In this document: positions 1 through 9,293 of the stretch, piece after piece
Layout: the number at the start of each line of letters is the position of its first letter
Position numbering within the stretch: the first letter of the stretch is position 1
Program-made: the position numbers and the translations under genes
Notes under the pieces: model-generated
Told to the model about the DNA's origin: nothing
What the model saw: the letters and a program-made list of their open reading frames with translations, nothing else
Databases searched by the model: none
NCBI GenBank assembly: GCA_910578405.1
Contig: CAJTQO010000027.1
Location: 1 to 48,582 of the forward strand
Length of the DNA stretch: 48,582 nucleotides
From: an uncultured Lachnospiraceae bacterium
GTDB taxonomy: Bacteria; Bacillota; Clostridia; Lachnospirales; Lachnospiraceae
Direction: 5' to 3'

Positions 1-6
1 CGCTCT

Positions 7-50
7 AGGCAAAATTTCGACGGCGATGTAGCGCTACGCCTCTTAAATTT
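7..50. repeat. REP-like palindromic element, left copy
   Basis: Bases 7-28 are identical to 47277-47298 (22 bp). In both places the shared block is followed by a variable loop and then a closing AAATTT, so each copy can fold: here AAATTT pairs with the AAATTT near 45-50 and GGCG pairs with CGCC. The element is intergenic and in the same orientation at both ends of the window. It is most simply a dispersed repeated extragenic palindrome. Confidence 0.6.
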
Positions 51-130
51 GGCGCAAATCTCACACAAACTGTAACGCATATCTTGGGGAAAGCAATTTT
101 CAAACATGCCGCAAAGCAGAGCATACCGCG

Positions 131-661
131 TCAACACCCAAGCGCGATTTTCAAAAAAAGCGCAAAAAAGGACAGGAATGCCATCAAGGGAAGAACCCCC
201 AAAACCAGCGGCTTTATGCGCGCCTTCCTGCACTCCCTGCGCGCCCCTGCCATTTCCTTAAAGCTGCAGTAAATGCCATAGCCTATCGCCGTCCCCCACA
301 AATTGTTCCAAATATCATCCACATCAAAATATCCCAACCGGGTCAGATACTGCGTGGACTCTATAAATACAGTAATAAGCCCGGCGGCCGCCATAGTGCG
401 CCCCAGGCGGATTCTTTCATGAAGCCATGGAAACAGCAACCCAAAAGGAATCATCATAACCACATTGTCAATCAGGCCCCACAAAATAAAAGCATGATTC
501 TCCTCCCAGGCCCGCCTGTAAGAACCAAACAGCGTCGTCCACGCCATCCGCTGCTCTTCCGGCTCCCGGTTAAGAAGCGTCAGGTAAAAAACCGCAGCAA
601 GGTAAGCCCAAAATAAGAATGCCCTTATAACGGGCTTTCCAATCCCACACACTTTCCCCAT
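131..661 (-). CDS. VanZ-family membrane protein
   Basis: 176 residues. Several hydrophobic segments and the run VDDIWNNLWGTAIGY, with an upstream IESTQYLTRLG, match the VanZ family (teicoplanin-resistance-associated membrane proteins, mostly of unknown function). The longest frame begins at 745, but the ATG at 661 is preceded by GGGGAGGG at good spacing and removes a non-hydrophobic leader, so I use 661. Its promoter (791-820) carries the operator motif shared with the CMP-sugar operon and the pseudo-sortase gene, which suggests a cell-envelope role. Family assignment is firm; function is unknown. Confidence 0.85.
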   Translation of the reverse strand: MGKVCGIGKPVIRAFLFWAYLAAVFYLTLLNREPEEQRMAWTTLFGSYRRAWEENHAFILWGLIDNVVMMIPFGLLFPWLHERIRLGRTMAAAGLITVFIESTQYLTRLGYFDVDDIWNNLWGTAIGYGIYCSFKEMAGARRECRKARIKPLVLGVLPLMAFLSFFALFLKIALGC

Positions 662-773
662 ACGCTTTTCCCTCCCCGCTCCATGACATGGGAAAAGCCT
701 GGAAATCTTTCTTCCGCATAAATTCCCAAGCCTTTCCTCATTCAACTATCAAAAAAGGATTTTGTCTAAATGT

Positions 774-810
774 AAGTTTTAGACATACTTATTATATACG
801 TTTTAAACGT
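774..810. promoter_or_regulatory. Tandem 13-bp operator pair at the VanZ promoter
   Basis: Bases 798-810 read ACGTTTTAAACGT, a perfect odd palindrome inside the promoter spacer. Bases 774-786 read AAGTTTTAGACAT (10 of 13 matching) just downstream of the -10. The starts are 24 bp apart, the same spacing as at 9257/9281 and 17553/17577/17601. Likely binding sites of one repressor. Confidence 0.7.
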
Positions 811-820
811 AATCCGTCAA
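791..820 (-). promoter_or_regulatory. Sigma-A promoter of the VanZ gene
   Basis: On the minus strand, TTGACG (815-820) and TATAAT (791-796) are separated by 18 bp. The spacer holds an ACGTTTTAAACGT operator. The start site would lie near 784, about 120 bases upstream of the ATG at 661. Confidence 0.75.
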
Positions 821-913
821 TACCTTCTGTAAAAAACTTTCATCTGTACAATAAAAACTGGCAGCATAGACTGGCGCCAATCCAAACACCGGATAAACAA
901 AGAAGCGCCGCTC

Positions 914-1537
914 TCACTCAATATACTTCCATATGTCAAGAGGACAAGCGCACAGCCCCTCTCCCTCCCTAAAGCCAAACCCATAAGAAACCCCTAAAAA
1001 AGCAATGCCTGCCTCCTTTGCCCCCGCTTCATCATATACCGTATCCCCAACGATAATGGAAGACGTTTTCTCTCCTAATTGTCCGATGATCCTTTCAATG
1101 ATTCTCGCTTTCGTGTATGTTTCCCCTTCGTCCATGCCTGCTATTTCATGAAAATACCGCTCCAGGCCGCACAATTCCAATATCTCTTCCGCTATATCCT
1201 GCCGTTTGAGCGTTGCAACGGCTAACCGATACCCTTTTTCCCTCAATCCCTTGAGCAGCAGCTCTATGCCTGCATATGGGACAGCCTCGTAAACCGCTTT
1301 GGCTTTGCCATACTCCCGATGATAAGACGTCGCCTTCTGCGCCGCCGCATCATCCAACCCATATATTTTTTTATACATTGCAGTAGGCGGAGGCCCAAGA
1401 AAAAGCCGTAACGCTTCCGCATCGGCGGGAGGCAGCCCCATCTTTTTCTCCGCATACCTGACGCTGTGAAAAATCCCCTGGGACGTATCAATCAGCGTCC
1501 CGTCCAAATCAAATAAAATCAAATCATATTTACGCAT
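914..1537 (-). CDS. HAD-superfamily hydrolase (phosphoglycolate-phosphatase-like)
   Basis: 207 residues. The N-terminal motif I LFDLDGTLIDTS carries the nucleophile and acid/base aspartates. A helical cap follows, then motif III Lys in the region after LKRQDIAEE, and motif IV IIVGDTVYDEAGAKEAG binds the metal. This is the standard layout of Gph/PpaX-like phosphatases, which hydrolyse small phosphomonoesters in the cytoplasm. The start at 1537 has a GGAGAGGAG site; the frame is open upstream to 1627 but that extension lacks similarity. The substrate cannot be inferred. A terminator separates it from the upstream aldolase gene. Confidence 0.9.
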   Translation of the reverse strand: MRKYDLILFDLDGTLIDTSQGIFHSVRYAEKKMGLPPADAEALRLFLGPPPTAMYKKIYGLDDAAAQKATSYHREYGKAKAVYEAVPYAGIELLLKGLREKGYRLAVATLKRQDIAEEILELCGLERYFHEIAGMDEGETYTKARIIERIIGQLGEKTSSIIVGDTVYDEAGAKEAGIAFLGVSYGFGFREGEGLCACPLDIWKYIE

Positions 1538-1598
1538 TTTTTCTCCTCTCCTGTTTGCCAATGTCATTGCCCCCTTCTTTTCATAATGCCGCAAACCA

Positions 1599-1622
1599 GA
1601 AAAAGACGATGCCGACGCATCG
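1599..1622 (-). terminator. Terminator after the aldolase gene
   Basis: On the minus strand CGATGC-GTCG-GCATCG is followed by TCTTTTTC. It lies 20-45 bases past the aldolase stop and would end the CMP-sugar operon transcript. Confidence 0.6.
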
Positions 1623-1642
1623 CCCATCCTGTTAAAATATAA

Positions 1643-3250
1643 TTAATAATCTGCCGTCCCGGATAAGGCATATACCGAATCCGTTAAAAATTCCACCGGA
1701 AGAATCCTCTGGATTTGGGCAAGCTTACGCGCAAAGGCTTCGTTCATTTTTTGAAGCCTTTCCTTATCCACATCCAAAACCATATGTTCTTCATAATAGT
1801 TGTCTGAAAGCCGTGGACTGAAACCGTCAAACCCTGCTAATAAAATATGGGATGCGCCTGCCTTTTTGACAAAATTAATGCACATCAAACCTGCATTATC
1901 AACAATAATTTGTTCTTCATTTAAATACTCCGCATAATTGATTACGGAAACCGTTCCGCTCCCTTCCAAACTGATATTGGAAGTGATAACCGCCTCTATG
2001 CCGCCAAGGAAGGAATTTAAGTCATTCAAATTGTCAAACCGCTTCATATTGCTTATAAAAACGGCGTCGATTGGAATTTGTTCCGGGATAAAGTTTACGC
2101 TTATTGCAAAATACTTATTTTCACGGATTAACTGTGAAAGCCTGTCTGTATTTTGATGGATGGATTTGCCCGGAGCCAGAATTAAAATTTTCCGCCCTTT
2201 GAGCCGTGTGGCGTATTTTTCCAATACACCCTTGTCATCCACCTGACGGCTCATATAATCCACATACTGTTTTTCAATATATTCCCTGTCATACAACGCT
2301 CTTTTTGGCGCTGACATGCCATTCAGTATGGCATGGATATCCTGCACATGCAGCGTCTGCAAATTCAGGAGAAACTGTGAATAATTGGGATGGCAGTCAT
2401 TGATGGACGCTATGTAATACGCAGCGTCATATCCCCATGAATATTGCCTTTGCAAAGGTTTGACATACTGGTCGATAATTTCCAGAATCTCCAGGTTATT
2501 ATATTTCAGGGCAATATTATCGTTGATATACTGTGTAATCAGTTCCGTACACAAATTCCCTGCGCCCCTGCCTATCCCATATACCGAAGAATCTATAATA
2601 ATCTGACGCCGCGTATTCATTTGCATCAATTCCAACGCATTGGAAAATGCAAGCTGCAGGTTATTGTGGGAATGGAAGCCCACCGCAATCTTCGAATCCA
2701 GGTTATGGTCAAACAAAAAGAACATGCGGAATAAGTCTTTTTTATACATCGTCCCCAATGTATCCACCATATAAAATGCATAAGGCCGCATTTGATTGAT
2801 TTCTTTGATTAAGCGTAAAAGCGTCTCATCCGGGTATGTCATTGTCCCTACCGGCTGCATAAAAATTTTATATCCTTTTTCCTGCAATTCCCTCCCTAAG
2901 CTGAGCGCAGCTTCGATTTCATGTTCATGGAATGTCAGCCGGATTCCATCTATGGACTGGCCGTCACAAGGAGAGATTTCTTCCCCGCTGATTTTCCCGT
3001 ACTGAATCATCGCAACATACATAGCATTCGGATTTTTGTGCAGGATAGCCTCCCTTACGGAATCCATGCCGGGAAATAAGGCACAGTCTTTGTCCTTTGC
3101 GCCGCTTACTAAAAAACCGCATTCTATAATGTCAATGGATGCTTCCGATAGTTTCTGTATGATTTTTTGGATTGTTTTCGCGCCGAATCTGAACTGATTC
3201 ACATAACCGCCGTCCCTTAAGGTGCAATCCAGGATTTTTATGTTGTCCAT
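1643..3250 (-). CDS. HMGL-like aldolase with a fused C-terminal Rossmann-like domain
   Basis: 535 residues. Residues 1-300 are a DRE-TIM barrel: CTLRDGGY (residues 9-16, Asp13 as metal ligand and catalytic Arg12), GFHSHNN with metal ligands His193 and His195, and GIGRGAGNLCTELI. This resembles 4-hydroxy-2-oxovalerate aldolase and related pyruvate-dependent C-C bond enzymes. Residues about 350-535 form a second alpha/beta domain opening with KILILAPGKSI, resembling the nucleotide-binding start of DUF115/GT42-type proteins. The ATG at 3250 overlaps the end of the cytidylyltransferase gene by 13 bp, so it is the last gene of the operon. The upstream 63 codons to 3439 are a shadow. I infer that it condenses pyruvate with an aldehyde to make a 2-keto-3-deoxy sugar acid or a precursor. 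The substrate is unproven. Confidence 0.8.
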   Translation of the reverse strand: MDNIKILDCTLRDGGYVNQFRFGAKTIQKIIQKLSEASIDIIECGFLVSGAKDKDCALFPGMDSVREAILHKNPNAMYVAMIQYGKISGEEISPCDGQSIDGIRLTFHEHEIEAALSLGRELQEKGYKIFMQPVGTMTYPDETLLRLIKEINQMRPYAFYMVDTLGTMYKKDLFRMFFLFDHNLDSKIAVGFHSHNNLQLAFSNALELMQMNTRRQIIIDSSVYGIGRGAGNLCTELITQYINDNIALKYNNLEILEIIDQYVKPLQRQYSWGYDAAYYIASINDCHPNYSQFLLNLQTLHVQDIHAILNGMSAPKRALYDREYIEKQYVDYMSRQVDDKGVLEKYATRLKGRKILILAPGKSIHQNTDRLSQLIRENKYFAISVNFIPEQIPIDAVFISNMKRFDNLNDLNSFLGGIEAVITSNISLEGSGTVSVINYAEYLNEEQIIVDNAGLMCINFVKKAGASHILLAGFDGFSPRLSDNYYEEHMVLDVDKERLQKMNEAFARKLAQIQRILPVEFLTDSVYALSGTADY

Positions 3251-3918
3251 GATAATCCACCTGTCATCCTTCCATAATGATACAGGGCGTCTGCCAAATA
3301 AAAGTCTTCTTCTGTATTGATATCGCAGGCTTCCATTTTGGAAACCTGTATCAAATACGGTCGCTTCCCGATTCTTTTCCCTTCTTTCAGCATCAGGTCT
3401 TTCCGGTAAATATACAGCCCGCACGTTTCCACCATCCATACCTCCAAATCTTGTGTCCTTGGAATGGCATTAAGGCTATAATTAAAAGGCTTTCCATCTT
3501 TCCAGATGAATTCCTGCAGCGCCTGCACGGAAAAGGCGGAATCGTATCCTTCCCGGTTCACCTTACCAATGCCAAGCGCTATACTTGCGGCGGACAAAAA
3601 CGGAGCCGTCGCATGAGCCAGCACATAAGTGTCCGCATCCTTTAACTGGGCAAAACTTTGCAGCACTTCGTTAAATTTTGTCGTTGGAAGGTCATAATAC
3701 GCATCCCTTAACAAAAACTGAATCCCATCCGGCAGATAAGCCTTTATCGACTCCTCGCTGCAATATACATAAATTTCATCAATTGCAGACACTTGCTGCA
3801 AGGTTTTCAATATGTAGCGAATCAATGGCTCACCGTTTGTAAACGGTTTTATATTTTTCATCGGCAGACGTTCACTGTTTAATTTAACCGGAACAAAGGC
3901 TACTGTTTTCATGCGCAT
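3238..3918 (-). CDS. NeuA-like cytidylyltransferase
   Basis: 226 residues. The N-terminal FVPVKLNSERLPMKN matches the CTP-binding loop of acylneuraminate cytidylyltransferases (canonical IPARxGSKGLPxKN), and the C-terminal ACDINTEEDFYLAD matches their metal/sugar-binding IDxxxDxE-like end. Expected reaction: CTP plus an ulosonic acid gives CMP-sugar and PPi in the cytoplasm. Some canonical residues of the loop are altered (Arg and Gly positions), so the substrate may be unusual. The start at 3918 overlaps the KdsB-like gene by 10 bp, with AAGGA upstream. It is the second cytidylyltransferase in the same operon. Confidence 0.85.
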   Translation of the reverse strand: MRMKTVAFVPVKLNSERLPMKNIKPFTNGEPLIRYILKTLQQVSAIDEIYVYCSEESIKAYLPDGIQFLLRDAYYDLPTTKFNEVLQSFAQLKDADTYVLAHATAPFLSAASIALGIGKVNREGYDSAFSVQALQEFIWKDGKPFNYSLNAIPRTQDLEVWMVETCGLYIYRKDLMLKEGKRIGKRPYLIQVSKMEACDINTEEDFYLADALYHYGRMTGGLSWTT

Positions 3919-4706
3919 TCACCCTGTTCCTTTCGTTTCGAAAAGGATATTACTTTTCTCTTTCCTTTATACCCCCCCCCGATTTTCCGTCTGCTTAAAA
4001 CTTCTTTTACATATTCCAAATCTTTGGGGACGTCAACAGAGAGGGCCGCCGTCTCCACCTTTGTCATCTTAATCTTTTTATTATGCTCCAAAAACCTGAG
4101 TTCATTTATGTCCTCAATTCTTTCGTTATGCCCTTTGGATGTTTCCGTAAAAAACTTCAAAGCGTCAAAAGAATAGATTAACACTCCCACATGCTTATAA
4201 TACTCATATTCCATGGATGACTTAGGATATGGAATAGGGCTTCTTGACATGAAAAGCGCATTGTCTTTTTCGTCTGTCACCACTTTTATATTGGTAACGT
4301 CTACGACCTGCTCCGGCCGCTTAATCTGAGTCATTAAATTACCCACATAAAATCCATCGCATCTATCGTGAGGGATAATCTGGCCAATTGTTTCAGGTTC
4401 AATTAACGGTTCATCCCCATTGACGACAACATAGTAATCCGCCTTTTTCCTTTTTGCAACTTCATATGCCCGTTCCGTACTGGAGCTAACGCCAGCCGCT
4501 GTCATTTCAATGTTTAACCCCAGGCCGCTACATGCTTCTTCTATTCTTTTATCATCCGTTGCAATATAAACATCATTTATTTTTTGCACTTTTTTCACCT
4601 GCTGGTATACCCACCAAACCATAGGCTTTCCACAAATATCAGCCAACGGCTTCCCCGGAAACCTGGAAGATGAATACCGCGCTGGAATAATTGCTATTAT
4701 TTTCAT
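3909..4706 (-). CDS. KdsB-like CMP-ulosonate cytidylyltransferase
   Basis: 265 residues. IPARYSSSRFPGKPL, the VNGDEPLI loop and SRSPIPYPK are near-exact signatures of 3-deoxy-manno-octulosonate cytidylyltransferase. KdsB normally serves LPS synthesis in Gram-negative bacteria. Here it sits in a Gram-positive operon with a NeuA-like enzyme, an aldolase and sialyltransferase-like enzymes. The start at 4706 (AAAGGATGG upstream) follows the previous stop by one base; the frame is open to 4733. The C-terminal 30 residues are basic and extend past the usual KdsB end. It is likely to activate a Kdo-like acid with CTP. Confidence 0.88.
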   Translation of the reverse strand: MKIIAIIPARYSSSRFPGKPLADICGKPMVWWVYQQVKKVQKINDVYIATDDKRIEEACSGLGLNIEMTAAGVSSSTERAYEVAKRKKADYYVVVNGDEPLIEPETIGQIIPHDRCDGFYVGNLMTQIKRPEQVVDVTNIKVVTDEKDNALFMSRSPIPYPKSSMEYEYYKHVGVLIYSFDALKFFTETSKGHNERIEDINELRFLEHNKKIKMTKVETAALSVDVPKDLEYVKEVLSRRKIGGGYKGKRKVISFSKRKEQGECA

Positions 4707-4707
4707 T

Positions 4708-5862
4708 CTATTCCATCCTTTCCGCTTTATCATAAGCGTCTATTTGCTGTTGATATAAAAATTTTTGAAAAACCTGATCCAACATACGGATATGATTCAC
4801 TCTATAAAAATTCGTCTGTCCGAATTCCTGCTCATATTTATTTACAAACGCATCAAATTCCGGCCTTTGATATGTTTTCGACACACTTCCCATTAAGGAT
4901 TTTTTCATAAAAAACACAGGGATTTTTATATTAAATACCAACTGTGGAGTCATGCAGGCATTAGAGGAAATCGTAAATATCCTCTTTGACCGGAAATCAC
5001 AATTCATAATTAAAACTTCCCAAGGAATTTTTAAATCCTCATTTACCTGAATGCCGCATTCCTGCCAGCGGTCCGCCATTAAACGCGGATGCCTTTTTAA
5101 CAAAAAATTTTCTTTTCCCACATACTCCGCCACTGCATGGATAATCTCATAATCATTATTTTTGTATCCGTCTTCTGAAAAAGCTTCCTCCAAAAAAATG
5201 TTATCTTTTTCATATTCCCCGGAATAATGATAGTCAAACACATAATTCACAAGCCGCCTGTAAAAATCATTCTTCACATCTATTTGAGGAATTTCCTGCA
5301 ATTTTTCTATATTTTCCTTTTTGGCGGAGTATAAAGCAGGTCTGTAAATCCATATATGGCTAATATTTTTTTGCAATATTTCTTCATTTAACACTTCATA
5401 AAAATATTTTTCATAAAGAGAATACGCATAGTCATCCAAATTCAATATATAGGAAGACCAGCCGTCTTCATAATAATCAAATTGGGTAGCCGCCTTATTT
5501 TTCATATAGACATATCGAAAAATCAAATTCACATATCCGTCAATATTGGCGAAAAAAATGGTATCGTATTGCTCATAATCAATAAGCAAAACTTTTTTTA
5601 AATAGATTTGCGGACGATATAAAGCCCTTCGTTTCTTTTTATCATCAAAAAAATAGAACTTCCTTGATAATTCAAGACTATTTGACACGTATACATGTGA
5701 AAATTCTTTTGATTGCTCTACATTCCCCGCATACTCATATACGCGGGAATGATTTGTCAAAATAAGATCCACTTGTCCATAATCCCCTTTTAGCACATTG
5801 TGCCTGAGATTTAATGCATTAAATAATTGATACGGTGTATTTACAATAAATAGCGCTTTCAT
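4708..5862 (-). CDS. Sialyltransferase-like glycosyltransferase (GT52/GT38-type)
   Basis: 384 residues. The start IVNTPYQLFNALNL resembles GT52 enzymes. All three hallmarks of GT-B bacterial sialyltransferases are visible: the acidic motif Glu-Asp-Gly at 132-134, the HP motif at 258-259 (LLKRHPR), and paired serines at 299-300 (TISSNA). In known members the acidic residue is the base and the His binds the CMP phosphate. Such enzymes use CMP-activated ulosonic acids, which fits the two cytidylyltransferases downstream. There is no signal peptide, so it acts at the cytoplasmic membrane face. It overlaps the upstream gene by 4 bp (ATGA). The gene is visibly AT-rich. Confidence 0.8.
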   Translation of the reverse strand: MKALFIVNTPYQLFNALNLRHNVLKGDYGQVDLILTNHSRVYEYAGNVEQSKEFSHVYVSNSLELSRKFYFFDDKKKRRALYRPQIYLKKVLLIDYEQYDTIFFANIDGYVNLIFRYVYMKNKAATQFDYYEDGWSSYILNLDDYAYSLYEKYFYEVLNEEILQKNISHIWIYRPALYSAKKENIEKLQEIPQIDVKNDFYRRLVNYVFDYHYSGEYEKDNIFLEEAFSEDGYKNNDYEIIHAVAEYVGKENFLLKRHPRLMADRWQECGIQVNEDLKIPWEVLIMNCDFRSKRIFTISSNACMTPQLVFNIKIPVFFMKKSLMGSVSKTYQRPEFDAFVNKYEQEFGQTNFYRVNHIRMLDQVFQKFLYQQQIDAYDKAERME

Positions 5863-8111
5863 TTACCGCTTCCCTTCAAAATATCTAATATCTTGCGCAT
5901 AGGCATTGTCATCTTCCAAAAGAAGGAATTTTCATAATTGGATATCCCCGTCATTAGATTGTCTCTTTGCGCTGTCAAAGACTGCGTCTTTTGCTCCAAA
6001 CATGTCACCTTCCCATTCAAATTTTTGACTTTTTGATTATATGTTTTCATATCCATATATGTTATTTTCGCGCTTGCTTCATATGAAAATCTGGATTTTG
6101 CGTTTTTTGTCAATACTTCTTCATAATATCTTCCCAATGCCCATTCATAGAAAAAAGAGCGCATATATCCCGGCATATTTGATAAAAGAGGCTCAATGGC
6201 GTTTTCATGGGACAGGTAAGTGATTTTTTTCGGATAGCATAATTTATCCTGCAATTCAGGCGCAATATCACGCTCACGGAATCCTACCACTGGCGCCACG
6301 TCCATTTCCAAACCTTTTTCACAAAACCTGTTAAAGAACTGCCATTCTATTCCTGCATCATTTGTCTTTGCAAATCCTCCAACCTCTGTAAATGCCCTCT
6401 TGCTAATAAGAAAAGAGGATTGGGAGTACGTATTTTCCAAAAGCGCCAATTGTCTGTTCATCCCAAATGGAATCATAATTAAATTACGCGTCTTTTCCTT
6501 TAAATCCACATTTCCTATCCCAAATATTTTTTTCGAAAGAGTGGAAACTGCATCCAGCGACGCTTGCTGACACGCAGCAACAAGCAGCCTGATATAATCA
6601 CTTTGCATAATATCCTCAGCATGGATAAACAGCAGATATTCCCCTTTGGCTTCTTTGGCACACAAATTGTAGCCCTCTCCTTTGCTGTGACTATTATTGC
6701 ATACATACCGGATTGGACAACCCATCGTATTTATTTCCTGAATCTTTATTCTGTCTAAGCTGTTTTCCTGTTCTTCCGCTATGATAATTTCAATCTTTGT
6801 ATATGTATTTGAAAAAATGGAATTCAGTAAGTCTAAAATAAATATAGATTGGTTCTTATACGCTATGCATACGGAAACCAGTCCCACCTGGATTTCATGT
6901 CCCTGTTCCTCTATACTGGCAATATCTTTATGGATTTTTACAAGATTACTGTTTGCCGCAAAAAGAGAATACTTGTGTTTTAAGCCATTAAAATCTATGG
7001 AACGGATAGAAAGTATTTTTTCAAGCAGTGATTCCGAAGTTATATGAAACAGAACCGCTTCATTTACCAGTTCCGGGATTCCCCCTGTATCCGAACATAT
7101 AAATGGTATTTTATTTACAATGCATTCCACAATGGAATACGGGGAATTGTCCAAAAGGGAACTCATAACACATATGCCTGAAGTTTCTTTAATATATTCC
7201 AACGCCTGAAATGTGTCGAAATCAGTATGGATTTGGGATACAATGCCGGCATCCAGGTTTTGGGCTATATACTCGGTTGCCATGATTCCATTTACCTGCG
7301 CATTTTTTCCAAGAAAGCTTACTTTTAATGTATCCGGCTCGTTTTGGTATTTTACCCTGAATAATTCATTTATTGCAGAGCAAAATATATCAATCCCTTT
7401 TCCCTTTTCCAGTCTTCCAAAAAATATAAAGTGGTCATAATCTATTTCCGCGCAAAAGGCGGCAGACACACTGGAACTATATGCGTTAAATGCCACTGCC
7501 CGGTTCCTGCACAATATCCAGCCCTTACGAATGGCCCATTGAAACATAGCTTCGGACGGCGCCAGCAAATAATCACAATACCTGCACGTATACCGCTCTG
7601 CGTAATTGAGCTTCAAATACAACAAATTCGCCCTGTCTTCATGCCCATCCTCTAAATGAAACTGATGCATTCCCTCTTTGAGCCATTCCGTTGAGGAATG
7701 CATTGTTACCACCACTTTTAAACCCTTTAATAAATCCGTCGTTCTCTTTGCCTGGATTGTGTGAAACGCATATCCGCAAGTTTCCGGAAAATGGGCTATA
7801 TCAAATGTATGGTTCAGCAGAAACTGATATGTCCAATAAGACCGCCATGTCCACCAATTATGGTCACTGACTGTGCTTTCCCAATAGTTTTCCTTTACCC
7901 AGGTAGGAAGAAACAAGAACTTGATACCCATATCCCGGTATTTGTCAATCCAATAACCTTCCGTTTCACACTGTATTCCCCCGGTAAACAGTATGGTCAC
8001 GTCAAAGCCGCTCTTTTCCAACTCACATGCCAAATAAGTAATGGCAGTCCCTACCCCTCCGTTTTTTGTCGGGCCTAACAAAGACGATGATATGAGACAT
8101 ATGCTGTCCAT
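5859..8111 (-). CDS. Bifunctional GT4-GT2 glycosyltransferase
   Basis: 750 residues. Residues 1 to about 390 are a GT-B, GT4-type enzyme: the donor-side FFGRLEKGKGIDIF, and NSPYSIVECIVNKIPFI followed by DTGGIPELV. Residues about 415-640 begin with LVSVCIAYKNQSIF and resemble a GT-A, GT2 domain. The C-terminus has a coiled-coil segment (NQKVKNLNGKVTCLEQ) and then FFWKMTMPMRK, a tail common in cell-surface glycan enzymes. The start at 8111 has GGAGGAGG upstream and lies 2 bp after the previous stop; the frame opens at 8153 inside that gene. Predicted to add two sugars of the operon's glycan. The GT2 acceptor and donor motifs are weak. Confidence 0.85.
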   Translation of the reverse strand: MDSICLISSSLLGPTKNGGVGTAITYLACELEKSGFDVTILFTGGIQCETEGYWIDKYRDMGIKFLFLPTWVKENYWESTVSDHNWWTWRSYWTYQFLLNHTFDIAHFPETCGYAFHTIQAKRTTDLLKGLKVVVTMHSSTEWLKEGMHQFHLEDGHEDRANLLYLKLNYAERYTCRYCDYLLAPSEAMFQWAIRKGWILCRNRAVAFNAYSSSVSAAFCAEIDYDHFIFFGRLEKGKGIDIFCSAINELFRVKYQNEPDTLKVSFLGKNAQVNGIMATEYIAQNLDAGIVSQIHTDFDTFQALEYIKETSGICVMSSLLDNSPYSIVECIVNKIPFICSDTGGIPELVNEAVLFHITSESLLEKILSIRSIDFNGLKHKYSLFAANSNLVKIHKDIASIEEQGHEIQVGLVSVCIAYKNQSIFILDLLNSIFSNTYTKIEIIIAEEQENSLDRIKIQEINTMGCPIRYVCNNSHSKGEGYNLCAKEAKGEYLLFIHAEDIMQSDYIRLLVAACQQASLDAVSTLSKKIFGIGNVDLKEKTRNLIMIPFGMNRQLALLENTYSQSSFLISKRAFTEVGGFAKTNDAGIEWQFFNRFCEKGLEMDVAPVVGFRERDIAPELQDKLCYPKKITYLSHENAIEPLLSNMPGYMRSFFYEWALGRYYEEVLTKNAKSRFSYEASAKITYMDMKTYNQKVKNLNGKVTCLEQKTQSLTAQRDNLMTGISNYENSFFWKMTMPMRKILDILKGSGK

Positions 8112-8113
8112 GA

Positions 8114-9142
8114 CTAATTTCCTCCTCCATCCGTTTTCATGCTTTTTGACCAATGATCAATTGCTTCACATGCAGAGACAACTTCATTTTTATATGAATA
8201 TGCGGATACATAATCTGATAATCTGACTATTTTATACCTTTCTTGCAGCAACCTGCTTGAAGTGGAGCTAATTGTTATAATATATTTGGGTTCTCCAATT
8301 AGCCTGCAGGATAATATCTCTATCGGCACCTCCTTGGGCAAATACTTTGCATGGACAAACACTTTGCTGTAATCCGTGTAATCATCCGGATGCTTTTTTA
8401 CATATACATTTTCCTTTAAAAGTATTTTTGAAATTTTCCGGTAAACATATTCCTGTTCTTCCTGGGACATAATCCCCAATGTCTGAAAACATTGCGTCAG
8501 TACAATCACACTTCCCTTCACATTTTCATACCAATTGGATAAATGATAAAATCCCCATATGAACCGCTGGTTTTTCTTTCTTATTTTTGTGATTCTATCT
8601 ACCGCATTAAAATATAAGTTCTCTTTATTCCTGATTTTTTTTGTCTTTTCTGTCGTGATTATTCTTTTTATCCATGGATTGGAATAATCCATCATTCCGT
8701 ACTGCCTAGCCACATACCACTGTACCGGATAAGTTTTATGCAGGTTGGTTTCCATGCGCCCATATTGGGTAATCATACCTGGCGCATCCTCAAATGCCGT
8801 AAACTTAATATGATGTTCCGCCAAATAAACGGTAAAATAAAAGTGGATTCCAGCGACATATACTTCATCAAAACTGTTTATTTCAGACAAACCTGTGCTT
8901 TTATATTGTTTTTCCGTATCACTGGCTATTGTGTCAATATGATGGGGAATACTCATATAACGCAGTAAGCCAACCCTTTGAAACACTCCCCATTCTTCTA
9001 AATAATTCCACTTGGGATATTTTCTTACAATAAAATCAGGCAAAATCAATTCTGCATAATCTCTCCGGTGCATATTCATCCGATGCACCATTACTTCAAA
9101 CAAGTGATATGCGCTGATTGCATGGTAAAGCACTTTCTTCAT
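8114..9142 (-). CDS. Sialyltransferase-like glycosyltransferase, second copy
   Basis: 342 residues and first gene of the operon. The N-terminal VLYHAISAYHLFE resembles the TPYQL-type start of GT52 enzymes. The motifs are present: Glu118-Asp119-Ala120 (Gly of the usual acidic motif replaced by Ala), His251-Pro252 (VKKHPDDYTDY), and serine pairs at 292-293 and 295-296 (ISSTSS). It is a diverged paralogue of the 4708-5862 gene. It is probably a CMP-ulosonate transferase acting in the cytoplasm. It is AT-rich and driven by the operator-bearing promoter at 9274-9303. Confidence 0.72.
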   Translation of the reverse strand: MKKVLYHAISAYHLFEVMVHRMNMHRRDYAELILPDFIVRKYPKWNYLEEWGVFQRVGLLRYMSIPHHIDTIASDTEKQYKSTGLSEINSFDEVYVAGIHFYFTVYLAEHHIKFTAFEDAPGMITQYGRMETNLHKTYPVQWYVARQYGMMDYSNPWIKRIITTEKTKKIRNKENLYFNAVDRITKIRKKNQRFIWGFYHLSNWYENVKGSVIVLTQCFQTLGIMSQEEQEYVYRKISKILLKENVYVKKHPDDYTDYSKVFVHAKYLPKEVPIEILSCRLIGEPKYIITISSTSSRLLQERYKIVRLSDYVSAYSYKNEVVSACEAIDHWSKSMKTDGGGN

Positions 9143-9256
9143 TCGTTACTCTAATCCTTCCCATAGTTCTATATGTGGATTCCCTGAATCTTAATTGGAG
9201 TATAAATCAACCTTCTTCCAACAATATAATATCCGTATTCCATGTTTTGCCGATGG

Positions 9257-9293
9257 ATGTTTTAAATGTATATAGTATATACCTTTAAAACAT
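9257..9293. promoter_or_regulatory. Tandem 13-bp operator pair at the CMP-sugar operon promoter
   Basis: Bases 9257-9269 (ATGTTTTAAATGT) and 9281-9293 (ACCTTTAAAACAT) each match the shared near-palindrome at 11 of 13 positions. They start 24 bp apart and bracket the -10 box, as at the VanZ and pseudo-sortase promoters. The two sites also form an inverted pair around the -10. Confidence 0.7.
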
